Positions 43,521-54,563 of a stretch of 64,000 nt of DNA are shown here, piece after piece. Source of the stretch: Symbiodinium natans (lineage: Eukaryota; Sar; Dinophyceae; Suessiales; Symbiodiniaceae); NCBI GenBank assembly GCA_905221605.1, contig CAJNDS010002102.1:353147-417146 (forward strand). Direction: 5' to 3'. The translations under genes were made by a program, and so were the position numbers. The notes beneath the pieces were generated by a model. The model was given only the letters and a program-made list of their open reading frames with translations. It was not told where the DNA came from and did not search any database. The stretch's first letter is position 1, and every line of letters begins with the position of its first letter.

Positions 43521-44784
43521 TAAGGGTTTAGGGTTGGGTTTTGGATTAGGTTAAAGGCTCTAGAGGGTTTAGGGTTTGGAGTTGTCATAGGTGGGATAGC
43601 TGGCAATATTGCCTGCTGGTAGCCCTCATTTGGCGCACTTGCAACCCTACCTCACAAACTACCCATGAACCTTCAAGTAACCCCCATAAAACCCTCAAGG
43701 CACGAGTTCCGGAGGATCAAAACACAAGATGAGGTAACCATCGGTTGAGGGTTTAGGGTTTAGGGTTTAGGGTGTAGGGTTCAGGGTTTAGGGTTTAGGG
43801 TTTAGGGTTTAGGGTTTTTAATGAGGGCTAATTAACATTGCGTCTTGTAGTACAGAGGAGCTTGTGATACACAGGGCTGAAGCCTCTAAATTTTGAGGGA
43901 AAGGTCTGAGATTCGACACCTGCTTGGAGTATCAGCGCGCTTCGGGGTCAGAGCTTTCTCAACTTCAAAGGACACAACCCTCTGCGACCCCTCAGTGGTC
44001 ATAAATCCGCGCAAACCCAAACCTCTGACAGCCCTGAAGCCCCAAACCCCCAAACCCTGAAACCCTGAAACCCTAAACCCCAAGCCCCTGGACCCCTGAA
44101 CCCCTGAAACCCTGAACCCCTGAACCCCTGAAACCCTGAAACCCTGATATCCTGAAACCCTAAACCCTAAACTACCCTGAGCAGCAGGCCCGTTGATACG
44201 CGCATTCTCAGCCTGCACGCTTGGGTGTCTCAGGCCGGAAGCTCCACTTTGCGGCGTTGAGGGTTTAGGCTTTAGGAGTGTTTAGGGTTTATGGGTCAAG
44301 CACTAACCCTAAAGAAACCTAAACCCTGCACAGCCCCCAAGCCTCAATCCCCAACCCTGGAGTGAAAACCCTTGGAGTTTCAATCCAGGGTTTTTTGAGC
44401 TTTAGGGTTTAGGGTTTAGGGTTTAGGGTTAGGGTTTAGGGTTTAGGGTTTAGGGTTTAGGGTTTAGGGTTTAGGCTTTAGGGTTTAGGGTTTAGGCTTT
44501 AGGGTTTAGGGTTTAGGGTTTAGGGTTTAGGGTTCGAGTTTTCGGGTGGGGAATTCAGGCTTTGGGAGGGTGAGGGTTTAGGGTGTTAAGGCCTTGGTGC
44601 TTTAGGGTTTTCGGGCTTCTTAAGGACCCAAACCCTAAACCCTAAACCCTAAACCCTAAACCCTAAACCAAAAACCCTAAAACCTAAACCCTAAACCCTA
44701 AACCCTGAACCCTAAACCCTAAACCCTAAACCCTAAACCCTAAACCCTAAACCCTAAACCCTAAACCATCACCTGATATTTTCG

Positions 44785-44872
44785 AGGTGCCTCTGGGCGC
44801 CGGCCGAGGATCCGCACCACACTCGGGGCCACCAAAGTCCTGGGGCCCGCCAAAGTCCGAAATTTTAGGGTT
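44785..44872 (-). CDS. Exon-like ORF (SDFGGPQDFGGPECGADP)
   Basis: Open for about 30 codons with an internal DFGGP duplication, then RPAPRGTSKISGD. Family unknown. Confidence 0.35.
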
Positions 44873-45239
44873 TGGGGTTTAGGGTTTAGGGTTTAGGTTT
44901 TCGGGAGAGATGGTTCGCCTCAAACACAAGGCCCAGCAGGTGGGGGGGGGGGGCCAGGGCCAGGGCCGGGGCCGGGGCCGGGGCCCGAACTTAGGGGTTA
45001 GGGTTCAAGGGTTTGCAGGGTTTAAGGGTTTAAGGGCTCAAGGCTTTTGGGGTTCAAGGGTTCGAGGGCTTAAGGAAAGGTTCGAGGCATTCAGGGTTTT
45101 TGGGCTCTTGGGACTTCGGGTTTGTAGAGAGACTACCGAGGGAGCGCTTTGAGCTTGGGAGGTCAGTATTTAAACTCAGGCACCCTAAACCCAAAACCCG
45201 GATGCCCGGCCCGTACAGACATGGTAGCTTGGGAATCCT

Positions 45240-45390
45240 TGGGGATTCAGGGGTCGAGGGGGTGGTGTGGGGGAGGGGGGGAGAGGGGGGGGAGAGGAGG
45301 GGGGAGAGGGTAGAGGAATTGGAGGGGGGGGAGGAGTGGGGGAGGAAGGGGGGGAGAGGGGGGGAGAGGGGGGGAGGGGGGGGGGGGGCA
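45240..45390 (+). repeat. G-rich (GGGGGAGA)n tract
   Basis: 150 bp of G and A. All ORFs across it are low-complexity artefacts. Confidence 0.9.
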
Positions 45391-45611
45391 AAGGGAACTG
45401 CAAGATTCAACAAAAAACATGCTTACACGTGTCCCCAAAGCAACGCTACGACCACATATGGCAACAGCTATCCTACTTGCAACCCCAGCTGTAGCTACGA
45501 GGTTTCGGGGTCAAGGTCCGCAAGCAAGCCCACACCAAGTGCAGGGTTTCGGGTTTAGGGTTTAGGGTCTAGGGCTCAGGGTTTCGGGTTTAGGGTTTAG
45601 GGTTTCGAGCT

Positions 45612-45712
45612 TAGTAAACCCTATTCTTCTCCTGGTAGCGGGGTCGGCGCAGAATGTCTGCAGCTGCGTCTCCCAGAACCTGAGAGCGTAGGCTCGCTTG
45701 AGAGATCGAATT
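45612..45712 (-). CDS. Exon-like ORF (RAYALRFWETQLQTFCADP)
   Basis: Open for about 31 codons, IRSLK before and ATRRRIG after. Good helix-like composition. Family unknown. Confidence 0.4.
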
Positions 45713-46074
45713 GTTTTACAAAGAGTTTAGGGTTTAGAGTTTAGGGTTTAGGGTTCAGGGCTTTGGTTTTTAGGGTTTAGGGTTTAGGGCTTATGTTTTG
45801 GGGTTCAGGGATGTGGGTTTTAGGGGTTCAGGGTGCCGGGGTTTTTGATTTAGTCTTCAGGCTGGGGAAAACCAAAGGAATAAGGAACAAAAGGAATGTG
45901 GAGGTGTACGAAAATGAGGGACCACTAATATCCCCCAAACAGTAGGATTCCCTTATAATGAACCCCTAAACCCGAAACCCTAAACCCTAAACCCTAAACC
46001 CAAACCCTAAACCCTAAACCCTAAACCCTTAACCCTAAACCCTAAACCCTAAACCCTAAACCCTAAAGCGCCAA

Positions 46075-46178
46075 GCCCCGCGCATCCACTCCAGCTCAAT
46101 GTGGCCAGGGTGCTCCAAGTTCGAGGACTGAGCTCAGGGTTAGTCAGCTCATCCCCGGCTTGGTTCGGAGTTTGGGGC
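46075..46178 (-). CDS. Exon-like ORF (GDELTNPELSPRTWSTLAT)
   Basis: Open for about 32 codons, ending SWSGCAGLG. Family unknown. Confidence 0.35.
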
Positions 46179-46311
46179 TTAGCCCGAAGCCCTAAACCCT
46201 AAACCCCAAACCCTAAACCCTAAACCCGACGTGGGGTTCGGGAGGGCACGTAGGCTTCCGAGGATGAGGTTGGGGTGTGGGGGGGTTGCGCGTTAGGGCT
46301 TCGGTTCGCTT

Positions 46312-46415
46312 CAGAGATCGTTAAGGCTTGAGGACTGCAAAAGGCATTCACAGCCATTCCATCCCCGGCGCGCCTCTGAATAGGCGAGGCAGGTGCCGTT
46401 GTCCTGCATTTCGGG
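46312..46415 (-). CDS. Exon-like ORF with stop (NGTCLAYSEARRGWNGCE)
   Basis: Open for about 33 codons ending LLQSSSLNDL then TGA. LAYSEARRGW may be a diverged IRYxxxRxW module end. Confidence 0.4.
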
Positions 46416-46461
46416 TTTAGGGTTTTGGCCCTAAACCCTAAACCCTAAACCCCTGAAAGCC

Positions 46462-46535
46462 ACAAACTCCAAGTCCCGAAAGGCAACCCCAACAAGGACA
46501 TGAAAGAGCTCCAGCTTCAAGTCCCAGGCTAGGTT
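46462..46535 (-). CDS. Exon-like ORF (WDLKLELFHVLVGVAFRDLE)
   Basis: Open for about 25 strongly hydrophobic/amphipathic codons. Family unknown. Confidence 0.4.
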
Positions 46536-46849
46536 TAGTGTTTAGGGTTTAGAGGTTTAGGGTTTAGGGTCTAAGGTTTAGGGTTTAGGGCTCAGGGTTC
46601 AGGGTTCAGGGTTTAGGGTTTAGGGTATAGGGTTTAAGGTTTAGGGTTTAGGGTTTAGGGTTTGCTGTAATGGGGCGTAGATGCTGTGAAGGTTCGGTTC
46701 TGAACAAGCTCGAAAGCTTCGTGACTTGCGAAGAGCAGCTCTGGCCCGATCGTGGAAGGCCATCTAACACCTTTCTCCCACCCCAAGCCGTCCAAGGCGG
46801 CTAAGCCACCCAAACTTACTCCTTTTAGGGTTTAGGCCTAAACTCAAGT

Positions 46850-48260
46850 CAACTGACTTACAACTGCTTCCGGTAATTCGTTGAGGGTTTCCGCGGAAAA
46901 GTTGTTTCAGGATGCAAGGCTGGGCACTCGCCTCGCAGCGGTGACAAGGCCCTTGCCACGGGGAGTGCCCAAGCGTGCAGTCAAGACTTGCGTGCAGCAA
47001 AATGGGCAGCGCGCTGCCTGGCGGCCCGGATGGACCATAGCAGCTTGGCCACTGGCGGACGTCGAGAAGACGCAAGGCCCCTCGCCAGCCAAACCACTGC
47101 AACGACACACATGCTTAGTCCTTCTCCGTTCCCCTCACATGAACGGCATACTTGCACTACTCGTACTACAAGAAGCAGCGCAGGCTCCACGTGCACTTTT
47201 GGATGGAAGACGACGAGCTCTGTCATGCGGCGTCGGTGCGCTTCACAGGCAGCCGAGCGCAAACAAGACGGCCTGCTCCTGCTTCTCCGGGTCGCGGGCG
47301 AGCACGCCCAGCCGAAGAAGATGACCTCGCAAATTACACGCGCAGGATGCGGACCTGCGCAGAGGCTGCGTGCAACGCCTATAATTATTTTGAGAGCTCA
47401 CGCGGAGATTCCTTGCCTCAGCCCACAACTGTGTCACCTCAAGCATCGTCCAATCGCGACCGACGGAGTGGGAAATGAGCGACAAGGTCGTGAGGACTTG
47501 GCGGCTCCGTCGCCGGTCGCGGGGGCACGCAGAAGTCGGCCTGGAACGACACAGGTCGAAGTCGCATGGAGGTCAGCAAGACACACGATGAGCCTGGGCT
47601 GCAGGTCTAGGAGCTATATGGCCACCACGGCATCCCCGCAGGCGCCATTTCCCAACACAGGGAGGCCTCGCAGGACCGAAAGCAACTCGACCTGGCGCCG
47701 AAGCCACAGGATGTAGTAGTCGAAGTCGACGCAGGCGGGAGCCAGACGATCACGCAGAGACACTTCGGCATCGGCCGCCTGGAGTCCTCGGCACGCGAGT
47801 GTACGGACTCTGAAAGCAACAGGCAACTTGCAGTTCAAGGAGATCCATGTTCTCGCCGAATGGATCTCGAAGAAGGACAAGTGAGCACAGCTGCGAGGCG
47901 TCTGTGTGCTGCAACAGGCAAAATCAAGTGCAGACGTGCACATAAGATCGTGATCACTGAGATCGGTGCTACAAACGATTGATTCAACAACACACTTTTG
48001 TCTTTCGCTGTCACGAACATTCGGGCGTCGAGCGGCGTCTCACACCGCGCCGAAAGAAAGCAGTGTTGTGGCCATGGAAGACAAGTCAGGACGCGCGAGA
48101 GACGGTCAGCTCGCTTTGCGGACCAACACGACCTCTGAAGCCTGGGTCATGAGCGTTTGACCCGCGTCGATCGGCTGGCACTTGGAATCCTTCAACACGT
48201 ACACGTCCCAATTGGTGTAGTCCGCCACGAGCGCCATCGAGGTCGAGGGGCTTAGGCGCC
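46850..48260. other. Telomeric-repeat-free island with overlapping ORFs
   Basis: About 1.4 kb of GC-rich unique DNA. The longest ORF is plus 46988-47716 (242 codons) but its composition is Ser/Thr/Arg-biased. The minus ORF 47943-47614 contains a more protein-like stretch (CVDFDYYILWLRRQVELL). I cannot choose strand or family. Like the 36-kb island it may be an inserted element. Confidence 0.4.
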
Positions 48261-48294
48261 GCCCCCCCACTGTAGGGGGGCGGCCTAAGCCTTG

Positions 48295-48418
48295 AGTTTA
48301 GGGTTTAGGGTTTAGGGTTTAGGGTTTAGGGTTTAGGGTTTAGGGTTTAGGGTTTAGGGTTTAGGGTTTAGGGTTTAGGGTTTAGGGTTTAGGGTTTAGG
48401 GTTTAGGGTTTAGGGTTA
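48295..48418 (+). repeat. TTTAGGG array preceding R1 copy 2
   Basis: About 17 heptamers. A G/C hairpin (aggcgccgcccccccactgt, then aggggggcggcct) stands at its left edge. Confidence 0.95.
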
Positions 48419-48440
48419 GCGTTGTGTCACATGCTCCCTC

Positions 48441-48560
48441 CCCGCACACCACCACGCAGGGCGTGTGTTGTGGTGTGCGCCAAGGTTCACGTCCTCTCCC
48501 AACCCGCCCACCGAATTTATGACCTTGGTCGGGTTTGGGGTTTGTAATTTGTTGTCGGCT
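48441..48560 (+). repeat. Dispersed repeat R1, copy 2, with hairpin
   Basis: Matches 33484-33604, including the hairpin cacaccaccacgcagg then cgtgtgttgtggtgtg and the flanking TTTAGGG array. Confidence 0.75.
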
Positions 48561-48624
48561 TCGAATCTTGTTCCGTGCTATTCCTTGGATCGAGATTTAT
48601 GCTTTGGGATTTGCGAGACTTCAT

Positions 48625-49010
48625 AGCTGAGAACTGGTCTGGGAAAGGCCAAAAAAAAGCTCAAAAATGGTCGGGGTTGAGAAATGGTCTGGGAAAGGCC
48701 CAAAAAGGTTTGAAACGGTCCGAGGTTTATGCTTTGGGATGGTCTGGGAAAAGCCCAAAAAGGCTCAGAAATAGTTTGGGAGAAGCCCAGAAAAATTGCC
48801 TGGAGAAATGGTCTGGGAGAAGCGCGAGAAGGCTCATAAATGGCCTGGGAGAGCTCCGAAATGGCTTGGGAGAAGCCCCGAAGAGCTCAGAAATGGTCTG
48901 GAGGCGCAGAGAGGGGAACCAAAAAGGCTCCGAAATGGCCTGAGAACTCAAAAGAGGCTCAGAAATGGTTTGGGACAAGCCCAGAAAGGCTGAAACGGGT
49001 TGGTTCTGGG
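48625..49010 (+). repeat. Degenerate minisatellite after R1 copy 2
   Basis: About nine units near 40 bp built on gaaatggtctgggagaagcc then caraaaggctca. Spurious Lys/Trp-rich ORFs run through it. Confidence 0.75.
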
Positions 49011-50091
49011 AGAAGCACAGTTCGTTTCACAATGGACAAGAAGTGGTACCTACCCGAAACCCGGAACCCCAAAGCCCTGCAGCCCTAAACTGCAAGGAGG
49101 GCCTTGCACCCTCAACTACAAGGAGGGCCTTAACCCCTAACCCCTAAACCCTAAACCCCAAACCCTAAACCCTAAACCCCAAACCCTAAACCCCAAACCC
49201 TAAACCCTAAACCCTAAACCCTCAAGACAAAATAAAAAGAAATTGTCATTGTACGTGGTATCATTTTGAATTTCCAAGCTATTTGTCTAAGCAGCTGAGA
49301 AGCCGAGTTTAAGTCTAAGCCCTCGTGACAAGAATTTCCAAGCTATTTGTCTAAACAGCTGACAAGCCGACTTTAAGGCCAAATACTCGACTTAATCCTC
49401 TCGTCCCTCCCCCTCCCCTCCCCACCAATCCCCCCCTCTTATCCCCCTCCCCCGCCCCCCTCGGCCCCCGCCCCCCAAAACGAAAGACATAGTTCCAAAC
49501 AAACAAAACGTTTCGGTCAAAACTGTCGGTCAAAACTTTTTGGGACCAAAACCCTATACAATTTCTATAAGCCCTAAACCCTAAACCCTAAACCCTAAAC
49601 CCTGAACCTTAAGCCCCTCGAAAGGGAGAACCCCAAGAATCCTGCGCCAGCCACACAATCGCCCATCGCCGCTCCTTGCTCGTCCGCTGCGCGGCTTCGG
49701 GACTTCGAGGTTTGGGGTTTAGGGTTTTAGGGTTTAGGGTTTAGGGTTTAGGGCTACTTCGAGGTTTGGGGGTCGTTTGGCGTCTTTTTTGGGGCTTGGC
49801 GCTTTCGGGGGGGTTTGGGGTTTAGGGTTTGGGGTTGAGGGTTTTTAGGGTTTAGGGTCCAAAGTGAAGCTGTACGCATCTCTCCCGACACCCAACCTTC
49901 GAGCTTTCAAGGCCTTCTAGTAAGCAGAAGCCCTGCACCTTAGCAAACCCAAGCCCTAGGGTCCTGAGGAAACGGGGATTTAGGGTTTAGGGCTTGGGGT
50001 TTGCGGATTGGGGTTTGGGGCATAGGGCCCCCTAAACCCCGAAACCGAAACCCTAAACCCCAAACCCTAAACCCAAAAGCCACCCGCGCAC

Positions 50092-50152
50092 CTCTTGGAA
50101 GTAGCGAATGCCCAGCTCCCCCTTGGCGTGGACGTAAACAGGCCTGCCCATG
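50092..50152 (-). CDS. Module exon, type B (GRPVYVHAKGELGIRYFQE)
   Basis: Bounded by CCCAG at 50153 and AAGAG|GTGCGC at 50091. Joins GRPVYV and IRYF in one exon, the clearest centre of the module. Confidence 0.55.
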
Positions 50153-50381
50153 CTGGGAGGTTCAGGGTTTAGGGTTTAGGGTTCAGGGTTTAGGGTTTAG
50201 GGTTTAGGGGAGAGGGTTTAGGGTTTAGGGTTTAGGGTTTAGGGTTTAGGGTTTAGGGTTTAGGGTTTAGGGTTTGAAGTTTTGGGGTTTAGAGTTTTAG
50301 TATCCAGGATACTCGGGGCTTGTGGATTTAGGATCTACTTGGAGGTTCAGGGTACTTGCAACGCCCAATTTTTGACTGAAC

Positions 50382-50475
50382 CCCCCCTACCCCCTAACAT
50401 TAAATACTCCCATGATGGTTAGCTTAGAGTATATAAGGGTGTATTTAATATCAGGAGGTAGGGGCGGGCAGGGGT
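50382..50475. mobile_element. Inverted-repeat element M7
   Basis: Left arm ctaccccctaacattaaata, right arm gtatttaatatcaggaggta then gggg, around a loop of about 45 bp. Confidence 0.65.
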
Positions 50476-50509
50476 GGGGGGGGCTTTATACTTGGGGGGG
50501 AGGGGATTT

Positions 50510-50640
50510 GACCCTCAAGCCCCTTTGGGTCAGCTCCCGCCGCGTAATTACAACCCTGGCGGCCCCTGAGCCATGCGCTCCGCCTGCCATGCGCCACGCG
50601 TGCGAGCTCGTAGGGGCCGTTGACATACTCGGCATCTCGA
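50510..50640 (-). CDS. Module exon, type A (AEYVNGPYELARVAHGRR)
   Basis: Open minus frame starting with YVNGPYELA, matching FINGDYQLA at 37.8 kb. The 3' boundary is unclear. Confidence 0.5.
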
Positions 50641-51065
50641 CCTTCAGGGTTCAGGATTCAGGGTTTAGGGTTTAGGGTTTAGGGTTCAGGGTTTAGGGTT
50701 TAGGGTTTAGGGTTTAGGGTTTAGGGTTCAGGGTTTAGGGTTTAAGGTTCAAAGTTTCGGGTTTAGGGTCTAGGACTGCGCTGCTGCAGCTCGCAAATCC
50801 GACTAGGCTGCTGGATCCCCAAACCCCAGTGCAAACCAAGAAAGAGGGCCTTCACTGCCCTTTTCGAAAGCAATGGCGCGCGGTTCTGGGATGGGCACTA
50901 TGAACTCTGTGACGTTTCAACCCCTAGCAGCTAAACCCCGGGGCGTAGGGCTTAAGGTTTAGGATTTAGGGTTTAGGGTTTCGGGATTAGGGTTTGGGGC
51001 TATAAGGTTTTGCTTTTAGGGTTTAGGGGGTAAACTCTCTGGCCAGAGCCCCAAAAACCCTCTGC

Positions 51066-51146
51066 TCATGGGCCTGCTGCCCTCCCCACCAGCGTGACCG
51101 TGCGGGGAGCCGCCACAGAGATGACCTGCGACTGCGGTTCAGTTCA
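51066..51146 (-). CDS. Exon-like ORF (VISVAAPRTVTLVGRAAG)
   Basis: After CGCAG the frame is open for about 25 codons. Valine-rich beta-type pattern. Family unknown. Confidence 0.35.
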
Positions 51147-51519
51147 GGGTTTAGGGTTCAGGGTGACCCATGCTGGAAGGTTGGTTTGGGGTTTGGGTTT
51201 GTGGTTAGGAAACCCTAGCTTCATGTGTCCGATCAAATACTACCCCCTAAAATCTCGACCTCCTCCACTCACCACCTTATACTAAATATTCCCCATCTGG
51301 GATAACATCGTGGGAACATCTAAAAAGGGTAGATGTGCTACCCGAAACCCCAAACCCGAGCCCTCAAAGCCCTCAACCCGACTCCCGGATCTTAGACACT
51401 CCACCAAGCCCTACGTACCCCAAACCTTACACCCCAAGAACTTTAGGAGTTTGAACCTTGACCCTAAACCCTAAACCCTAAACCCTAATCCCTAAACCCT
51501 AAACTCCAAAACGAATGAA

Positions 51520-51604
51520 GAGACGCCTCGGAGTCGGCGACGTGCGCTTGCGAGGCCGCTTCCCAAACCTCTGCAGCACGTACTTGAACGTCCATAGGGC
51601 GTGA
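51520..51604 (-). CDS. Exon-like ORF (ALWTFKYVLQRFGKRPRK)
   Basis: Open in two minus frames (the other starts MDVQVRAAEVWEAASQ). Coding is likely but the frame is not settled. Confidence 0.35.
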
Positions 51605-51855
51605 TAAAAAGGTGGTTTGGGGTTTAGGGTTTAGGGTTTAGGGTTTAGGGTTTAGGGTTTAGGGTTTAGGGTTTAGGGTTTAGGGTTTAGAGAGAAGTAC
51701 CCCGAATAAGGTTTTTACAGTTCTACGTTATATACACTTACCACCACCTAAGCCAGGAGGATCAGATCCTGTGATTCGAGAAAGAGGGTTAGGGGCTGCA
51801 GGTAGTCGGGCTTTTGAGACTGAAGGTTTGGGCCTTCAGGTGTGGGTTGTAGGTT

Positions 51856-51959
51856 GGGATGTTCCCCCTTATACTCACAGTCCTGACTCGAGATTATGAT
51901 ACCCCCCCCCCCATTATAATCCCTATTTAAGGACTGTTAGTTTTAGGGGGAAACTCCCA
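51856..51959 (+). mobile_element. Hairpin element family M1, copy 5
   Basis: gggatgttcccccttatact at the left; tataatccctatttaaggac, then tgttag and gggggaaactccca, at the right. A C-tract sits in the loop. Confidence 0.75.
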
Positions 51960-52272
51960 AGTTGTATTGTTTAACCCTAAACCCTAAACCCTAAACTCCA
52001 TGTAACAACTAGGAAGCCTCTGGGAGCTTTGAGGGGAAGGCTTAGGGGCGATCTTAGGGGGTCCTGGGGAAGAGGGCTGTAGGTTTAGGGTTTAGGGTTT
52101 AGGGTTTAGGGTTTAGGGTTTAGGGTTTAGGGTTTAGGGTTTAGGGTTTAGGGTTTAGGGTTTAGGGTTTAGGGTTCAGGGTTCAGGGTTCAGGGTTCAA
52201 GGTTCGGGTTCAGGGCTCAGGGTTTTTTGTTTAGGGTTTCGGGTTTGAGGTTGGTCTTTTTTTGCAAAATTC

Positions 52273-52363
52273 TGCTGCTGTTGAGGCCCCCGACGTGCCA
52301 GATGAGCTCGGGATGTGCCGGGTGCGCGAGGTCCGCGGAGTCGGGGGCGAATGCCACGCAGAC
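52273..52363 (-). CDS. Exon-like ORF (VAFAPDSADLAHPAHPELIW)
   Basis: After GATCAG at 52364 the frame is open for about 30 codons, ending HVGGLNSSRI. The plus strand is also open but less natural. Family unknown. Confidence 0.45.
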
Positions 52364-52881
52364 CTGATCACAAGCAAACCAAAAAACACTCTAAACCCTA
52401 AACCCTGAACCCTAAACCCGAAACCCTAAACCCTGACCTCTAGACCCCAACCCAAAAAGCCACAAGCCCAAAAGATTGGCAACGAAACCACACCCAAAAG
52501 CCCGCGGAAGCCCACGAGAAGCGCGAAACCTGGACAACCGAACCCTAGCAAACCCTAGTCGATATACCCTGGACCCTAAACCCTAAACCCTCAGTGCAAC
52601 CCTAAACCCTAAACCCTAAACCCTGAACCCTGAAGCCTGAACCCTCAATCCTACCCTCAATCCCCCAACCCCCAACCCCAAACCCCTGAACCCACGCTGG
52701 GAAAGCAATGCTGAGCCCTGAACCCTGAGCTGCAGCCCCTTGCCAGCGTAAACCCTAAATCCCCCAACCCTAAACCCTAAACCCTAAACCCTAAACCCTA
52801 AACCCTAAACCCTAAACCCTAAACCCTAAACCCTAAACCAACCTCTGAAGCTCCTTTCCACCGTAAAGCCCCAAACTGCAG

Positions 52882-52952
52882 GACCCGAGCTGGGCTCCGA
52901 GCATTGGAGTCGCGCACGCCCTCCCGGTCGATCACCCAGCGCCGCAGCGAAG
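52882..52952 (-). CDS. Module exon, type C (LRRWVIDREGVRDSNARS)
   Basis: RRWVIDREGV matches RWLIDGNGL (34.5 kb) and RWLVETDGL (42.0 kb). Confidence 0.5.
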
Positions 52953-53199
52953 GCCTAGTCTTTGAGGATTCAGGGTTTAGGGCTGAGGTTTGAGGGTTTA
53001 GGGTTTGGGGTTTAGGGTTCGGAGTTTGGGGTTTAAGGTTTGGGCTCTAGGGCTTGGGGTCCAGGGGTAGGAAGCTCCCCGATGGGTTGAGCTAACCCTA
53101 AACCCGAAACCCGGAATCCCAAACCCTAAGCCCTCAACCCTAAGCCCTAAGCCCTAAGCCCTAAGCCCTGAGCCCTAGGGTATAGGCGGATTTTTGCGC

Positions 53200-53480
53200 G
53201 GAGGCGCCGCTGGCCGCTGGCCGCGGGCCGCGGGCCGCGGGCCGCGGCCGACCCCGCCTCTGCCACGCACTGCGGCCGCGGGCCGCGGGCCGCGGCGGGC
53301 CGCGGGCCGCGGGCCGTGGGGGGGGGGGGGGGGCGGGGCCCGCGGTGGGGGCCGTGGTCCGCGGGCCGTGGGCGCGGGCCGCGGGCATGGGGTGGGGGGG
53401 GCGGGCTGCGGGCCGCGGGCCGCGGGCCGCGGGCCGTGGGGGAGGGGGGGCGGGCTGCGGGTCGCGGGCCGTGGGCATCG
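53200..53480. repeat. (GGGCCGC)n low-complexity block
   Basis: Purely G/C heptamer-like repeat. The Arg/Pro/Gly-rich ORFs over it are artefacts. A similar block lies at 55280-55430. Confidence 0.9.
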
Positions 53481-53559
53481 CTGTGGGGGGTCTTTGCTTC
53501 CTGCCTGCCTGCCCGCCTGCCTAGAGCATTTGGGGTGGTCTATTTTCACAACAAAGATT

Positions 53560-54340
53560 GTTCACTATGCAAAGTATGCTTCAAAGCCTATGAATCTTGT
53601 TGAAACTCATCGTCTGAGCATTGGTTGCAAATGCGGGGGGCTGCGCCCCCCCCAACCCTAACCCCCCCTCTTCTGGGCGCAACCCCCGCGCTTCTTTTAA
53701 GCCGTGCAGAGCGTGCTTCAAAGCGTAAGCATCTCGCTGAAACCCATCATGTGAATTGTGTTCGCAAATGGGGGGGGCTGCGCCCCCCCCAACCCCCGCC
53801 TCTTTTGAGCCTTGCAAGCATGCTTCAAAGCCTAAGCATCTTGCTGAAACCAATCATGTGAGCAGTGGTTGCAAATGGGGGGGGCTGCGTGGTTGCAAAT
53901 GGGGGGGGCTGCGCCCCCCCCAACCCCCGGCTTCTTTTAAGCCGTGCAAAGCGTGATTCCAAGCCTAAGCATCCTGCTGAAACCCATCATGTGAGCAGTG
54001 TGTTTGCAAATGCGGGTGGCTGCACCCAAAGCTTACGAACGTTGTTGAATTGCATCGTGTGAGCATTGAGGTTGCAAATGGGGGGGGGCTGCGCCCCCCC
54101 CCCAACCCCCCCGCTTTTTTTAACTGTGCAAAGTATGCTTCAAAGCCTATGAATCTTGTTGAAACTCATCGTCTGAGCATTGGTTGCAAATGGGGGGCGG
54201 GCAGGGGTCAACCCCCCAACCCCCCCGCTTCTCTTAAGCCGCGCAAAGCGTGCTTCCAGGCCTAAGCAACCTGCTGAAACCCATCATGTGAGCATTGTGT
54301 TTGCAAATGGGGGGGGCTGCGCCCCCCCCCAACCCCCCCG
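53560..54340 (+). repeat. Tandem satellite, about 120-bp unit, with G/C hairpins
   Basis: About seven imperfect copies: caaagcrtgcttcaaagcct, then aatcttgctgaaacccatca, gtgagcattg, tttgcaaatggggggg, ctgcgccccccc. One partial internal copy at 53873-53920. Each unit can form a GGGGGGGCTGCGCCCCCCC stem. Confidence 0.85.
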
Positions 54341-54563
54341 AGGAGGACCCCATCCTGGAGCCCTGGCAACTCTTCGAGGAGGACCCCTTCAAGACGGACG
54401 ATGCTTCTTTACTCCGAAACCTGAATTGCAGCCTGGAATCACAACTTCATACCGGCAAGACGAGAAGCCCGAGCATAAGAAACTGCCTAGTCCGAGTCGG
54501 TGTCGGACTCGGACCCATCCGAGGAAGTGGAGATGCTGGTAGAGCTGGACGACGATGAGGACT
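54340..54563 (+). CDS. Acidic C-terminal coding remnant, plus strand, frame changes
   Basis: Plus-strand pieces are protein-like but in different frames: EEDPILEPWQLFEEDPFKT, then DEKPEHKKLP, then SESVSDSDPSEEVEMLVEL to a TGA at about 54563. Short introns or frameshifts must connect them. One of few plus-strand calls. No family. Confidence 0.35.

Noticed and set aside
53161-53661. Pro/Ala/Arg-rich ORFs over 53.2-53.7 kb, and similar at 55.0-55.5 kb
   Set aside because: Translations of (GGGCCGC)n low-complexity DNA.
53560-54340. CRISPR array, because of regular repeats
   Set aside because: Units are about 120 bp, contiguous and imperfect, without unique spacers. The setting is eukaryotic.
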